A stretch of DNA of 64,000 bases. Origin: Meghimatium bilineatum. Taxonomy: Eukaryota; Mollusca; Gastropoda; Stylommatophora; Philomycidae. The stretch covers positions 41,154,761 to 41,218,760 of the forward strand of contig CM067306.1 of NCBI GenBank assembly GCA_034231615.1. Reading direction: 5' to 3'. The position numbers and the translations under genes were made by a program. Below are positions 13,001 to 28,000 of the stretch, one piece after another; position 1 is the stretch's first letter; every line of letters starts with the position of its first letter. Under the pieces are notes generated by a model. The model made no database searches and was not told where the DNA came from. It saw only the letters and a program-made list of their open reading frames with translations.

Positions 13001-16000
13001 TCCTGTAATATTGGTTTTGAGCCTTTGTTACATTTTTTATGCTCTACGTATATATTTAGTAACAATGATAGATCAGTATGATAGATCAGTATGATAGAGA
13101 TGATTGTGGGGGGGGGGAGCGTTAGTGTAACAATCAACTAGTCCTAAATATATTCAATAACATTGATAGATCAGTATGATGGAGGGTGCTAGTGTAACAG
13201 TCAATTAGTCTCAAATATATTCAGCAATATAGATGTATCAGTATTATAGAGATGATGGAGGGGGCTAGTGTAACAGTCAGTTAGTCCCAAATATTGATAG
13301 TGCAATATGATGGAGGACGCTAGTGTAGCAGTCAACTGCACTGAATGGCATGAAATGGGCAAGGTTTCAAAGCCTAGCTTTGATTGAGCTGTTTCACTTA
13401 GCTCTGATAAAGTTAAAGAAACATTAGATAGTACCTAGAATTTCTAGAGTATACATAGATGGCATCATCATACGACAAATAAACAAAAGTGGATAAAGCT
13501 TTGTTGCCTAATAAAATCGCAATAAAGTGGTTGAAAAATTTGCTTTCTATCTCACCACATCAAACATGAGAATGGATATAGAGGCAGTAACAGCAGCTCT
13601 CACTCTGCTGATGACACAACCATCAACACTCGTCAGTGATTCTAATAGATTCCCAGAGTATGCTACGCAAGATAGAAAAATACATGGTAAATATAGAAAG
13701 GAGTGGGCCACTCTTCTCAACATTGGCCAAAGCATCACATGGATCTACTGTCCAGTCCATGTCAGGCAACGAAAGAGCTGACGCACTGGCAGGTAAATCT
13801 ATAGAGTATGACAAAGTGATGAGAAGTGACCGGGCTGAGTTAATCGCTCTCACTGGAAAGACCAGAAGAACACAGACTGGGACACTGAGCATATATACTT
13901 ATAGATGGGTGACGGAATGGCGAGCATAGCATTTAAGGGAATGCCCTATGTGCAGTGATGCTTGTTCTGGATCAAGAATATTTGAAAAACTATGTCTTAT
14001 ACAAGATGTTTCCATTATTTTATTTACTAATGGTGCCCTTTTGGTGCTCAGTCATATTTACTAATGGAGTCCTTTGGGTGCTCAGTCATATGTACCTTTG
14101 GTGCCTTTGGGTGCTCAGTCATATTGCTGAAAGCATCATCATCTTACACAACAGATCCTGGCATCTATTGTCAATGGTTTTTCCAAAGTAGGTAGAGATC
14201 TGGCAGCTAAACCAAAATATGCTTTATCATGTTTGGTCAGAATTATAGTCCATACTTTAGGGAAAATGAAGATGTCAAACATAATCTTGCATATTTTGTA
14301 CAGAAAAGGGAAAATCAGAATTTTAGGTAGAAGATTTTGTGGAGAAAGAAGACATCTGAAATTTGGGTAGAAAATTTAGTGAGGTAAGAACACACCAGAA
14401 ATTAGGGTGAAAGATTTTGTATGAAATAAGATACCAACATTTTGAGTGAAAGATTTTGTGGAGAAATAAGATACCAACATTTTGAGTGGAAGATTTTGTG
14501 GAGAAATAAGATACCAACATTTTGAGTGAAGACAGAGAAGAGAGTATAATCTTGGATGATAGAATTTTCTGAGCGGAGAACATAAATATTTATTGATAGA
14601 ATTTACAGAGCAGAGAGTGTACAATATTGGTTGATGGAATGTATAGAGTAGAGTTCACAATATTGTTTGATGGAATGTATAGAGTAGAGTGCACAATAAT
14701 GGTTGATAGAATTTGTGGTAAAGAGTGCATAATTCAGGCTGGCTGATTTTGGTATAGAATCATCTGAATTTTGAAGTTATACTATGTGTAGATAGAGAGA
14801 GATAACTACAGAATGTGAGATGACAGAGAGGGTGGGGATATATTTCCCCAAAAATATTATACGTAGGGATTCTTGCAGGAATATAAAAAAAAGATGTCAG
14901 AATGGGTCAAAACATATAAATAATTAAACAATGACTTTCTTTGGACATGTAACACAAAGAGAAAATGTAGAACACATTGTGACAAGCAAATTTAAGAACA
15001 GGGAGGAGGAGGGGGGGGGTGGAATGGAAGATCAAGAAAAAGGTACTGGGCATCTTAACATTGTGACAGGAGGGAACTTTTTTATTGAAAATAATTGACA
15101 GTACATGAGACAGAAGGCTGTGAAAAGCCATGATAACCAATGCTCCACAACATGAAATATAAGAAGGCTGTGAAAAGCCATGATAACCAATGCCCCACAA
15201 CATGAAATATAAGAAGGTTGTGGAAAGCCATGATAACCAATGCCCCACAACATGAAATATAAGAAGGTTGTGGAAAGCCATGATAACCAATGCCCCACAA
15301 CATGAAATATAAGAAGGTTGTGGAAAGCCATGATAACCAATGCCCCACAACATGAAATATAAGAAGGTTGTGGAAAGCCATGATAACCAATGCCCCACAA
15401 CATGAAATATAAGAAGGTTGTGGAAAGCCATGATAACCAATGCCCCACAACATGAAATATAAGAAGGTTGTGGAAAGCCATGATAACCAATGCCCCACAA
15501 CATGAAATATAAGAAGGTTGTGTAAAGCCATGATAACCAATGCCCCACAACATGAAATATAAGAAGGTTGTGTAAAGCCATGATAACCAATGCCCCACAA
15601 CATGAAATATAAGAAGATATAAGATGAATGTGGATAGCCATGATAACCAATGCCACACAACCTGAAATATAAGAAGATATAAGATGAATGTGGATAGCCA
15701 TGATAACCAATGCCCCACAACATGAAATATAAGAAGGTTGTGTAAAGCCATGATAACCAATGCCCCACAACATGAAATATAAGAAGATATAAGATGAATG
15801 TGGATAGCCATGATAACCAATGCCACACAACCTGAAATATAAGAAGGTTGTGGAAAGCCATGATAACCAATGCCCCACAACATGAAATATAAGAAGATAT
15901 AAGATAAATGTGGATAGCCATGATAACCAATGCCACACAAAATGAAATATAAGAAGATATAAGAAAGCTGTGTAAAGCCATTGATAACCAATGCCACACA

Positions 16001-19000
16001 ATATGAAATATAAGAAGATATAAGATGAATGTGGATAGCCATGATAACCAATGCCACACAAAATGAAATATAGATATGTTTAAATTAGGAAAGTGCATAA
16101 TAATATCTGACACTATAATCCATATAGTCACATGTCAACAGTTACAGGACATTGAGGTGATCATAATCCTCTGTCACACCAGTTTGTCAATATGGTATCT
16201 TGATCATGTGACAATGTAATCATAAAGGGCCTAAGTAAATCATATGTAAATCTTATCATTTTTTGGGGGTTTCAAATGCTCATGGTGAAATTTGCAGGCT
16301 GTAGAAAATTCTCAAATTTGTAGGCCTCATGTTTTCAATAAACTCCACACCATTAATTTATACATTGTACATATACCAAACTCTACCTTTTAGTTCCTGT
16401 TTACTTTGGTTCTGAAGAATTTTGCTCCATTTTCCTTTTTTCCCTTAAGTTTTTTATATTCCTCTTTCCAGGCCTACATTTTCACAGATTTCCTAAAATA
16501 AATTATGCATTTCATTTCTGCCATATTATATTCTTAAGCTTCTGTGTATTTATTATTTTAATGTGCTTGTTATTAGTTTGCCTCATGCCTGAAAATCCAT
16601 GCTGACTGTAACATCAGCTGTCTGTTATAATACTTTTGTTACATTTTATTACTATGTTTTTCTTATTTTTATTTACAACTGGTAGTGAATGTTTCCCACC
16701 GTGTATTTGCTTGCTAATCACATTATTGCTTCATCGTAGAAGTGAGTAATGAATGGGGGAACAACAATGATGTTTTTAAATGTAGGTTTAAATAAAGTAT
16801 TTGTTTGTCCATTGCTCATTGACTTGTAGCTGCACAGACTTCTATAGGTATATATTCACATGCTGAAATCAGATGTGCTGAATTGTAAACTAGCAATACA
16901 ACATATTCACACTCTCTGGTTCATATCACACATAAATTTGTGCTGATGATTTGAGAATGAACACAACCAAAGAAACTATTCTCCCTGACTTGAAATGTCT
17001 AACATTTAGTTGTTGTCAGCAATATCCAATTTCTGCTGAGTAAATATACTCTTGGCAGCACAATGCCATTCTTTAAAAAAATTCTGGTTTTCTGAAGGTG
17101 ACTTAGTGAGCAATACAGTAAGTTAGTGACTATTAAGAGTGTCTGTAAAAGTTTTTTCCTGGCTGTTGAGGTGGAAGAGCAGTTCTACTTCAGTGGATCT
17201 GGGTCCTGTCCAATGTCCCAACTGCATCAAGAGTGTTATGCAAATTGACATTGCACCTACAGTCAGAACATGTTAAACTCTTGAGATATTGGAAATAGTA
17301 AGAACACTTATGAGGGATCTAGAAATTCAATGCTCTGGAGAATAAAGGCATAGGATACAGGACTTGAATGATCACATCAAATGTTTCTCCATATTTGCTC
17401 TGTTCTTAATGGAACAACACACTGCCTACTGGGAATATCACTCGAGCACATAACTATGTAGGGATAGTTAAATGATAGGCTCCATTGTGTAGTGGTTAAG
17501 CCATTTGGATGGTGCTGAAAGGGGTCTTCGGTTCCAATTATGCTTATGATATCTTGTTTACAAAGTAGATTTTTTCTGAGATCCCTAGGGATTATCGCTT
17601 GTAGATACAGAGTTAATTGTTATGAGTGGTACTCTCAGCAGGCAATGTGTCTCTTCGTTGAGAGAGATCGAGATGTCACTACATAGTTTTAAACCTATGA
17701 CCTCAAAAGCATAAAGCAATTGGCTGAACTATTATGCCACTGATTGGAAAAAGGAAATGTAATGGGGAAAGTGAGATATGAAGGTCTTGCTTTATTGGCG
17801 GAAAAACAGAATACGAGAACAGATGAAAAAATATATTTGTAAACATCATGTGACAAAATGGAGACAATAAAATCATTGATAAGTAGAACAGTTTGTGAGA
17901 TGCCTAAATGAATCAGAAAGAACTGAAACAGATAAAAATTTTCGAATTAATTTTCGCCTAAAATTTTCGATGTATTTTTCGCCTAAAGTAATATATGATA
18001 GAAGATGTAACTCTGACTTTATTAATGTCCACATGGAAAATTTGGTGGCAGGACTCAAGAGTCCCAATGACCATGTTAGTTTTGTTAGACAGTTTGACCA
18101 TGTTGAACATATCAATCAAAGGAAAGAAGCAAGCAGAGATATACCTCTTATCTTTCAGGTTGAAGGGTTTTATATTGGGTTAACACCACCATTATTACAA
18201 CACGAAGGTCATCCAAAAGGTCAAAATTGCAATAATAATGTGCACACTTGGTCACAGAAGACTCAAATGGCTGGCCATATTCAGAGGATGAAAAGGGGCC
18301 ACATTCAAAGGATGAGCAGGGGCCACATTCAGAGGATGTGCAGGGGCCACAATCAGAGGATGAGCAGGGGCCACATTCAGAGGATGAGCAGCAACCACAT
18401 CCCAAAACAACTGCTATATGAGGAGCTCTCACAGGTGCAAGAAAAAAAGGCAGACCAAAGTTGCAATACAAAGATGTCTGCAAAACATCTGGCGGTAGAT
18501 GCCAGGCATGTAGAACTAAGGTAGCTTGCGTAATGATGCTAGGACATTTGAGAATTCAATAATGTGCTGCAGAGTGGAAGAACATAGACGGAGGACAACC
18601 CAGTAATGTGACATTCCCATGCGCCTTCTGCAGTAGGATAAACAACTCATGGATCAGCAGGTTTAGAAATTAAAAGTCCTGCCCTGCTCTTACCACCTCA
18701 ACTCCTACTAATGCAGGCTTACTTCAGACTGTCAAGATGAATAAGGCCGTATGCGTAGCACCACCATAGAAAACAAGTTAGCTACAGATAATTCTAACCA
18801 CATACTATACACATAATCGTACATGATATTATGCAGCATATGTATTATTTTATATTTATATGTGAAATCTTCTCAGTCTTGAATCTGTACATCTCTCCAG
18901 ATGATGTAGATATAACAGTAATGTCAGATGATTCCACACCATCGCCTGAGGAGAAGCTAAAAGCCGGAAGTGCTGCACCATCACCTCACATCGAACTGCG

Positions 19001-22000
19001 TGAGTTTTAGTGTCAGACTAATTTTTAGTTAGCCTTATCTGCTTATCTTACATAACCAGTCTCTGAATTATACTGTTTTCTCCTGTATAACTCCATTGCA
19101 TAAGAAGAATATGGAGCTTTTCTATATCAAATTTGCCTAAAGCCCTTAGTACATATAAGTAAAGTCAAGTTTCCTGTATTCACACCATAGGCATATTGGG
19201 AAACCTTGTGTTCGGACTGTATTTTTGATTGACTAATGGCATACCTAGGGATGATTTGGTCATTATCACATCCACCGCCTCTACTTTTCCACAAGATTTG
19301 GTAGCCATTAACTTAGACTGGGTCGATCTAGTAGCCATTGGTGATTAAAAAGTATTTCCAATTGAACTAAGAATTGAACCTTGGATTACTGTACTAGGAA
19401 GTCAAGGCACTAACCACTGAGATACTGCAGCTGAGTACATATAAGCTAACTTGATATTATGTAACATTAGCAATTCAATGAAGTTGTGATTCTTTGAAAG
19501 TTTCCAACCTTCTAAGTATGGATGATATAGAGTTGTCAGCAGGGATTTAAGAGGAATTGAGCACTACTAGTTATATCTCCTACTTAAAGAAATACTACAA
19601 CGGGTAGTCGACACATATATTGAGTCAAATCATTACTTTCATTATTAAAATGATGAAAACTTGCATGGTTTGGACATGTATGCCAACGTGATACCCTGTC
19701 AAAAACAATACTGCAGGATACAGGTGAAGGTGAAAAAAATCAGAGGAAGACAAAGAAAATCATGGGCAGACATTATCAAAGATTGGACAGGTCAAGATTT
19801 TTTCCACACTCATCCGGATCGCTAAGGATAGAAATAGCTGGAAAACTTTGTGGTTGATGCATCCAGTGTAGTACCACTACAAGCCTAGTTATGAGTTTAT
19901 GAATAGATGGAAGTATACTTTTGTGCATGAGATTAGCAGTAGAAAGTATACATAGTACAGAGGAAGAGAAGAAACATGAAATGAAATCATCTGTTGGCTT
20001 TTGAGAAGGTTTCACATCATCACATTTTCATAGAGGGTGATAAAACCACAACTTGACCATTGAATCATGATCATCCTATATTTTAAACAGTGCTCAATCA
20101 ATAATGCAATGGACAGAAGTGAAGACAGAAGTAAAGACCCAGTGTAGCCAGTAATTACTGCATATTTATTTTAATGTTACCTTTAATGACACCTTTATTC
20201 ATATTCTGGTGAGTGTGGTAATATGATTTTGTAGCTGATGATTATCTTTGTAAATAAGACATTGATCATTAGCAAATAGCAATTCATTGATTGTGTTTTT
20301 TTAATTCCTCTTCAAATTCTTCTCTTATTTCTGTACTGTTTACTTTCTTGATTTCTGATTCTTTTTTACTCTGTCCATGTATATGTTAAAAAGTATAGGC
20401 GAGCTCACACATCCTTGTCTTACTCCTGATTATGTTTCGAAAGATGAAGTCATTCTGAGCTTTGGCAGTTACCGTAAAGAGCTTTTCTCATAAAGCATGA
20501 TTTTTCCTTGTCAATAAATATTGTGTTTAGTTCTTGATTGTATTCTATTGCTTTTTCACTTAATTGTCTCAAGAAAAAAATAGAGCATCTGTGCAACTTA
20601 CTCCTCTCCTGAATCCAAATTGAGAGAGCTCATTTGTGAGTCTGTGATGCATCTTAGACATATTTCTATTTTGGAATACATTTTTTTCTGTATGATTTAG
20701 TAGGCAGATACCTCTGTATGATTCACATTCTCTTTTTTTTTTTTTGGTTCTTGCATGTGTGATTATAGCCAATAGAAGCGTTGTCTAAAGGTTTTAGTGT
20801 GTGTTCAGTGTAGCCAATAAAAGTGATGTCTAAAAGTTTTAGTGTGTGTTCAAATTAGCCAGTAAACGCAATGTTTAAAGGTTTTGGAGTGTGTTTGGTG
20901 TAGCCAGTAAAAGTGATGTCTAAAGGTTTTAGTGTATGTTCACTGTAGCCAGTATAAAAAAAGTCTAAAGGTTTTAGAGTGTGTTCAGTATAGAAAATCT
21001 GATACATGTTCATTACTAGGACCTGAAAAGGGGAGCAAAGAATAGTAACATGGTCACCTACCATGCATGTTGTAAGAGATGACTAAGATGTTGTTCATCC
21101 ATCACAAGTGATGATGACCATTTGTTACATCAACTTTTTAAATTTAGTTAGAGTTATGTCCTTGACTATGAGCTCGTAGATGGCTAATAACTTCTGTTCT
21201 GGCCACTAATGTAATTGGACAGTTCGGACAGAGGATGATTACTCTTGATGGTTTTTGGTCTACTCATGGCTTTCTAGCTACTCTCTGCTGCAGAGCTGCT
21301 GCATTTCTCTTTTCACAAGACACTGCACATTTTTTGACTGTAGAGCACCATGTAGCCCTATTTTGTGCAAGTTCTTCCCATGCATCTTGGTCTATTTCAA
21401 AGCCTTTCAGTGAGGTTCTTAATGAGGACTTGTAGCACTTATTTTAGCCACCTTGAGAATCCTTCCGCAACTCACCATAGAAAGGTATCCTTGGCAGGCG
21501 AAGATCTGGTATATGTACCACATGACATGCCCAATGAATTGTGTGCCTAGATCAGCCTATTGTCAATGGTAAGGATACCAGATCTGTCAAGGACAGTGGT
21601 ATCTGGAATCTTGTCTTGCCATCTGATGTTCAAAACTGTTTAAAGACAAAGTGGTTGAGGTTCCTCACGTCATCAATACACAGTCCATTTTTCACCAGCA
21701 TATAACAGCACTGGACGTACCACTGCTCTGTAAACTATCAGCTTAGTCTTTAGGTTAATGCCATTTGCATAAAATTTGCCAAAAGTGCTACTGGTCTTGG
21801 AGATCCTTGTATATACTTCATCATCAATGGTGGCATTTTGTGATATTTTACTACCTAGGTATGTGAATCTATTCACAACTTTTCAGCGCTAGGCCATCTT
21901 CCTTTATGTAGGGCTCGTGTATGTAGGTTAGAAGTTAAGTACCCTACCTCATGATCTTCACAATGACGCACCCAACTGAAGAACTGTGCCATGACTGCTT

Positions 22001-25000
22001 GGATGGATTCTATCCTTTTATTTGCAGCATATCTCATAATTGCAAGAAACTCACAACAGTCTCCCCTGGAGAAGAAGTCTGTCTGAATCAGTGTATCCCA
22101 ACCTTTTTTTTACCATGCCCCATCTCAGTCTTTCTAAAATTCTGATGCCCCTACCCTCATGTAGCACATACATATTTTTGATTTGATAAAGTTAGGGAGT
22201 AATTGCGCCCCTTTCCACGACTACAATCCACACACTCACACACACAACCACACACCCCCACCCGATGTATTGTGAAATACTGGTCTAAATTATGGCATTG
22301 CACCTTACAGTCACATTGGTTGAAATGGTGTACATCACACTTGCACAAAATCTGGAAAAATTTCCCATAAAAAAAGAGGTAGAGGATATAAAAGTAAAAC
22401 TTTCCTTTCCGGCAGGAAAAGAGTGTGATAATGGTAGCTTCATTGTCAGAAAATCTAATATAATAATGTCATATTTTTTCTTGTGGTGTTTTTCAGAGTT
22501 CTCAGACTCAGCTGCCAAGTTCTACTGTCGAGTGTATTTTGCTGATCAATTCCAAAAATTGAGGAAGTTGCTTTTTCCAGGCAGTGACAATATGTGAGTT
22601 AAACTTGTGTGTAACTTTTTCTTTTATGCAATGAAAGTACATTGATTTATATGCAATAAGCTTGTTATATTTGCATTATGTAACCTTACTCTATACAGTT
22701 TCATAATCTTAATATTAGAAGCCATGATGTCCAGAAATTAAGTGTACAGATGACTCCAACCTCATTTCAAGAAGACCCATAGTCTAGAAAAAATTATTAT
22801 GTTAGTTAAACATCATTGTGAGGTTCACAATCTGTCCCTGAATTCAAAGAACTCCAAAATAATGCATATCAACAGAAATGGACTTAACCTAAAATAACTG
22901 TCGACAACTAACCTCTAGAAAATGTCAACCACTTTTAATTCTTCTTGATTAGAAACTGACTTCACAGTATGTGGGGCATTCCCATAAGTGCTCCACACTC
23001 CATTCCAACAGCCATCCCAGTGTATGTAGACTCAGAGTTCCAGGACCTTCCAAAGAATGTACCCTTCCTTCCCTCACCTCCAGATACCCAACCTCCGAAA
23101 TTATGTGCAAATTCCTAGCACCACGACACCATCCCCATCTTGAAATGAATCCATCACTGCCATGACCAAGTCTGCCATATCTCCTTTCAGTACCGTGTCG
23201 TCCATCACAGCACTGCCTGCCAACAAGTCGGGTATCTTGTCTCCTCCGGCCCCAGTATGACCAGGGCAGTATATCCATGTAATTTTCTGGATAACCGAGC
23301 TGCCCAACAAGTCCCTCCACTCTACTCTCAGCACGCACACTTCTATCCTGCACAGCATGCCCCGATAGTCTGCGAGCATCACTGAGTATGACAATGCACT
23401 AGCCATCAACCAACCAAGTGCTGCTGAAACTCCCACTATTCCCATCCCCATGCCCTATGCGACAGTGGAATACGCTGAAGACCCCTCAACCCCAACCCCA
23501 CGCCTCCTCCACAGGCAACAAAACCCCAACTGCCTTCACTTGTGTCTCTGTCAACGACGCCATCTGTGCATACAGTTATGTCCTATGGTCTCAAGTGCAG
23601 CTGGGCAAGCTCATGCACTACAACCTGACACCTGCCCATCCTCAACATGCTTTATCCAGCTGTATCATTACTTTAGTCAGTAACCTCCCCCCAATGTCCA
23701 CCTCCACTCACTCACCACCCCCTCCCACCTCTTCAAATTCACACACTCTTTGCAGTGTGATCCCAGCCTCCGTCTCCCATGATCTGCCATGTGCAATTTG
23801 CCCTCCCTTCTACCCATCCAGATGCCTGTGCAATGGGCTGTCGCCTTACTCTCTCACCCTAAGGTATGACTCAACCTGTGCCACCCTATGTCGCACCCCA
23901 ATGCCGGGAGACCAAACATAAATCTCATTTGTTATATTTCTTTCCTAGGTATGTGAATTCCGTTACTTCTAAGTCTGCTGTTTCCAATATATATATTGAT
24001 GTTTCTTTCTGTTCTTCCTATCTTCATTATTTCAGTCTTCTCTATATTTATCTTCATGTTAAAGGTTTGTCATGTCTGATGTAATTAATTTCATGATTTT
24101 TAAAATTTTCATTTGTTTCGAAATTTGTTCTCATTTCTAGATTTATCCGCTCACTTAGTAGATGCAAAGCCTGGGAGGCCAAAGGAGGAAAATCAGGCTC
24201 ATCATTCAGCAAAACTTATGGTATTTTACTGGTTTTTTTTAATTAAAAAAGCACATTTTTAAAGTATGAAAAATTCACTTCACCCACTAATATTTCCCAA
24301 ATATATTTACTAGCAGCATACACATACATGTTGGTTTCACTGCAAAATAAATCACTTATAGATATATTTTCGCACACTTGCTACTGCATTTAAATACAGG
24401 TTGTGCTATAATTAATTTGTGTTTTAGTTTTGTGTTTTAGTTTTGTTTTAAAATGAGAGGTAGTTTTCTTAATTTATAACAGATTTGACAAATCATTTAT
24501 ACAAATATGATAAAAACGATGTTCACATTGTCAACTTAATGCAAAATAAGAATTTCTAAAGCATGATATGCCTTTAACGTGATGATTGTCTGGTAGTATA
24601 TTTAATTGTGAATAAAGGAAGCGTAAGCACATATAAATTCACAAATGTTATGATGTCAGTAGCATATGAAACAATAACTACACCTTTTCAAACAAAATTG
24701 TTATTAGTCATATGAAACCATAGCTACATCTTTTCAAACAAAATTGTTATTAGTCATAAAGTTGTAAAAAATTTCTGTTTGTGAAGCCTTTATACTAAAT
24801 CTATAACATTACTAGGATACATTTGATAGTGTGTATGATAATGATATAAATCAATGTTCTTGCATATTTGGAGTCTTCTCATGGTTCTCTGTTTGCAAAC
24901 ATCAGTCATCACTACAATCAATATTCTTCTTCTTCTGCGATCATTACTCAGTCAGGTTGGGACTCTGAATTCTATGATATAGGCTGCTGTCTGTTTTAGA

Positions 25001-28000
25001 GTGTCCACTGCCAATCAATATTATTGGGTACTTTCCTGTTATGCAGACACACAAATTTGTGTTTTAATATTACAAAATCATACTTTTTATAAAACTGTTT
25101 TTGACAACATCATGTGTCCATATGACATCATTTTTTTTTTCATTTACAAAGCACTGGCTTCTATTAATTTTTCTACCATGCATAGGCCTATTGTGAACCT
25201 TCTGCAAACCAAGAAGGATACATTATCTTTTCTACAGAATAGAGAAATCTAATGAAGATATATTATATACATAACACACAGTTATGGGATGGGACTACTT
25301 CTGAATTTATTGCTTCCACATGTTTTTGTATATTTAATTATTCTCATTTTTTCCTTGGTTAGGCTATATTTTGTTTCATGTTACAATTTGTTTTGTTAAA
25401 TTTGTGTAAATGCTTAACAGGAAAGTACCTATTATTTTTTATCGAAATCTATATCTATATTGTTTTCAATAACTTTTCATGGCTGGAAGTAATGTTTCCC
25501 CTAAGACAAGAGTGTATGAGAGAAAAATATATATCTGTCACCTCATAGATTTTGAGCACCATATTTTCTGGGTAAACATTCCATCTAATAAAATATAACA
25601 TTATAATCTTCTTCAGCATGTTCTATTTACACCGGTTGTCATTTTATTATTTGAACTTTTACATTTACATAAGTCTTGTGAACAAAGTCTAAACTCTGTG
25701 CATTATGGATAAAAATATGTGTTCTAGTATAGCTTAGTGGAAACAGTGGCTGGAAGTATCAGAGGATTGTTTTAGTTAATTTATAACTATGTATAATGCT
25801 GTAAACAATATTTTTACTGTAATATCACTGATTGTCATTTTAAACACACTTCTACTACTTGGAAACGAGCCTGGAAAGTTATAAACATAATTTTACAGTT
25901 AATCTATCAATATTAACAGCAGACCATATTGTCAAGGAGATTGTTCTAGTGATCACATAAAGTTTTCACCTTATTTAATTGTGGTTTGTTATAGTATAGA
26001 TGCATCATTATCAGTACTATTGTGAGCTGCTTACCGCCATATTTGGTGGGGTAGTTTTATGTAGTGGGGAATTATGTAGATTCGAATTAATTTCTCATAT
26101 GTTCCCCCAGACGATCGCTTCATCCTGAAACAGATGTCGAGCATGGAGGTGGAGTCATTTGAGAAGTTTGGACCACAGTACTTTCAGTATATAAAGATGT
26201 GTACATCTGAACAGGTTGGCAAATTTGGTTTATCTCTTGTTGTCTCTGGCATCATGGCACCTTGCCACTGGAATATAAATCATGTCAAAATCTTAACCAT
26301 ACAATCAAAATATAAATCATATCAAGATCTTAACCATGCCATAAAAATATAAATCATACCAAGATTTTAACCATACCATCAACATAAATCATACCAAGAT
26401 TTTAACCATACCATAAAAACATAAAAATATAAATCATATCAAGATCTGAACCATACCATCAAAATATAAAATATATCAAGATATTAACTATACCATCAAA
26501 AAGTTCAGTCACAAGTGTCATATAGAAACAATTTGACATAGAAACAAGGGTGACATAGAAACAATAGTGAAAGAAAAAACTAAAGGGACAGTGACACGAC
26601 TGACATAGAAACATGGGTGAAATAGAAATGGGTGACATAGAGACACGGGTAAAGTAGAAAAGGATTAGATAGAAACAAGAGTGACATAGAAACAGGTGAT
26701 ATAGAAACAAAGGTCACATAGAAACAAGTAACAAGCTAATACTCCATCTGTATTTTATAATCATTACCAAATTGTATGTTTTTTCAATGCAGTTTGAATA
26801 TCTGTATTTTGAATACTATAATTAAAAATATATACCAATCTTTTAATTTTTTTTTGGACAGCAACCAACAGCCCTTGCAAAGATAATGGGTGTCTATCGT
26901 ATTGGTTTCCGTAACACACAGACAAACCATGCACTCAGACAGGATGTGTTGGTTATGGAAAACTTATTCTATAATCGCAAAATCTCACAGGTTAGTTGTT
27001 TGATCAATCAGACATTTTACAAGTATTGACATGACTAATCAATGTTTGAAGTATGACACATTGTTTCACATATAGACCTGAAACACATCTACCCAGTTTA
27101 TGGCCCATTGCTAGATATAGACATGAAACACATCTACCCAGTTTATGGCCCATTGCTAGATATAGGCATGAAACACATCTACCCAGTTTATGGCCCATTG
27201 CTAGATATAGACATGAAACACATCTACCCAGTTTATGGCCCATTACTAGATATAGACATGAAACACATCTACCCAGTTTATGGCCCATTGCTAGATATAG
27301 ACATGAAACACATCTACCCAGTTTATAACACATTGCTAGATATATACATGAAATACATCTACCCAGTTTATGGCCCATTGCTAGATATAGACATGAAACA
27401 CATCTACCCAGTTTATGACACATTACTAGATATTGTCATGTAACTGATTTATCCAGTTTATGACATTACTAGATAGTTAGTTAATCATCAGATCATCATC
27501 ACTGCATTCCGGACAAATTCATAGGTGCTTAAATCTTTTCTGTTCTGTGTTGATTGACCATCATTCTTCAGCTTCCCAAAAACTGCTCTCCTTTTGCGAT
27601 CCCACATTTCAAACCCTGTTCTTATTCTAGCCATTAAATAATAATCATCATCCATGCCAAGTTCATGTACTGTCTCTCGCGGCAATTCAACACAACTGCC
27701 CGATTCATTGCTCCTCCCCGGGGTGTAACAACAGCACCTCACACCAGCAAATCAGTTCTCTCGTTGCCCCGAATGCCAACATGCCCAGGCACAAAAAATA
27801 AAAGTCACCATCTCCAACCTCAACCATCTCAATATCTCATTCCATTGTTCACAAACAAGACTTTCATAATCATACTCATCGAATCACTCAGGATACTGGT
27901 CTGTATAATTCTCTGAGCCATTCTAATGCCATAGTCATCACTATGATCTCCATAGTCATGCTACTCTCTTCCTTATCACTTCTCCCTGCACATTGAGCTG

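Noticed and set aside
14907..16131. Three long minus-strand open frames (341-384 codons)
   Set aside because: They are one 50/60-bp minisatellite read in three frames; no unit carries a stop and the frame rotates each copy.
17478..17545. tRNA gene
   Set aside because: Box A and box B are present, but no acceptor-stem pairing was found, and SINE body sequence follows.
22292..22597. 101-codon frame as a separate gene
   Set aside because: It is exon E of PIKFYVE plus upstream intron that happens to be open.
23418..23921. 167-codon Pro/Ser/Cys-rich plus-strand frame
   Set aside because: Antisense to a minus-strand RNase H LINE remnant; composition reflects the GC-richer element.
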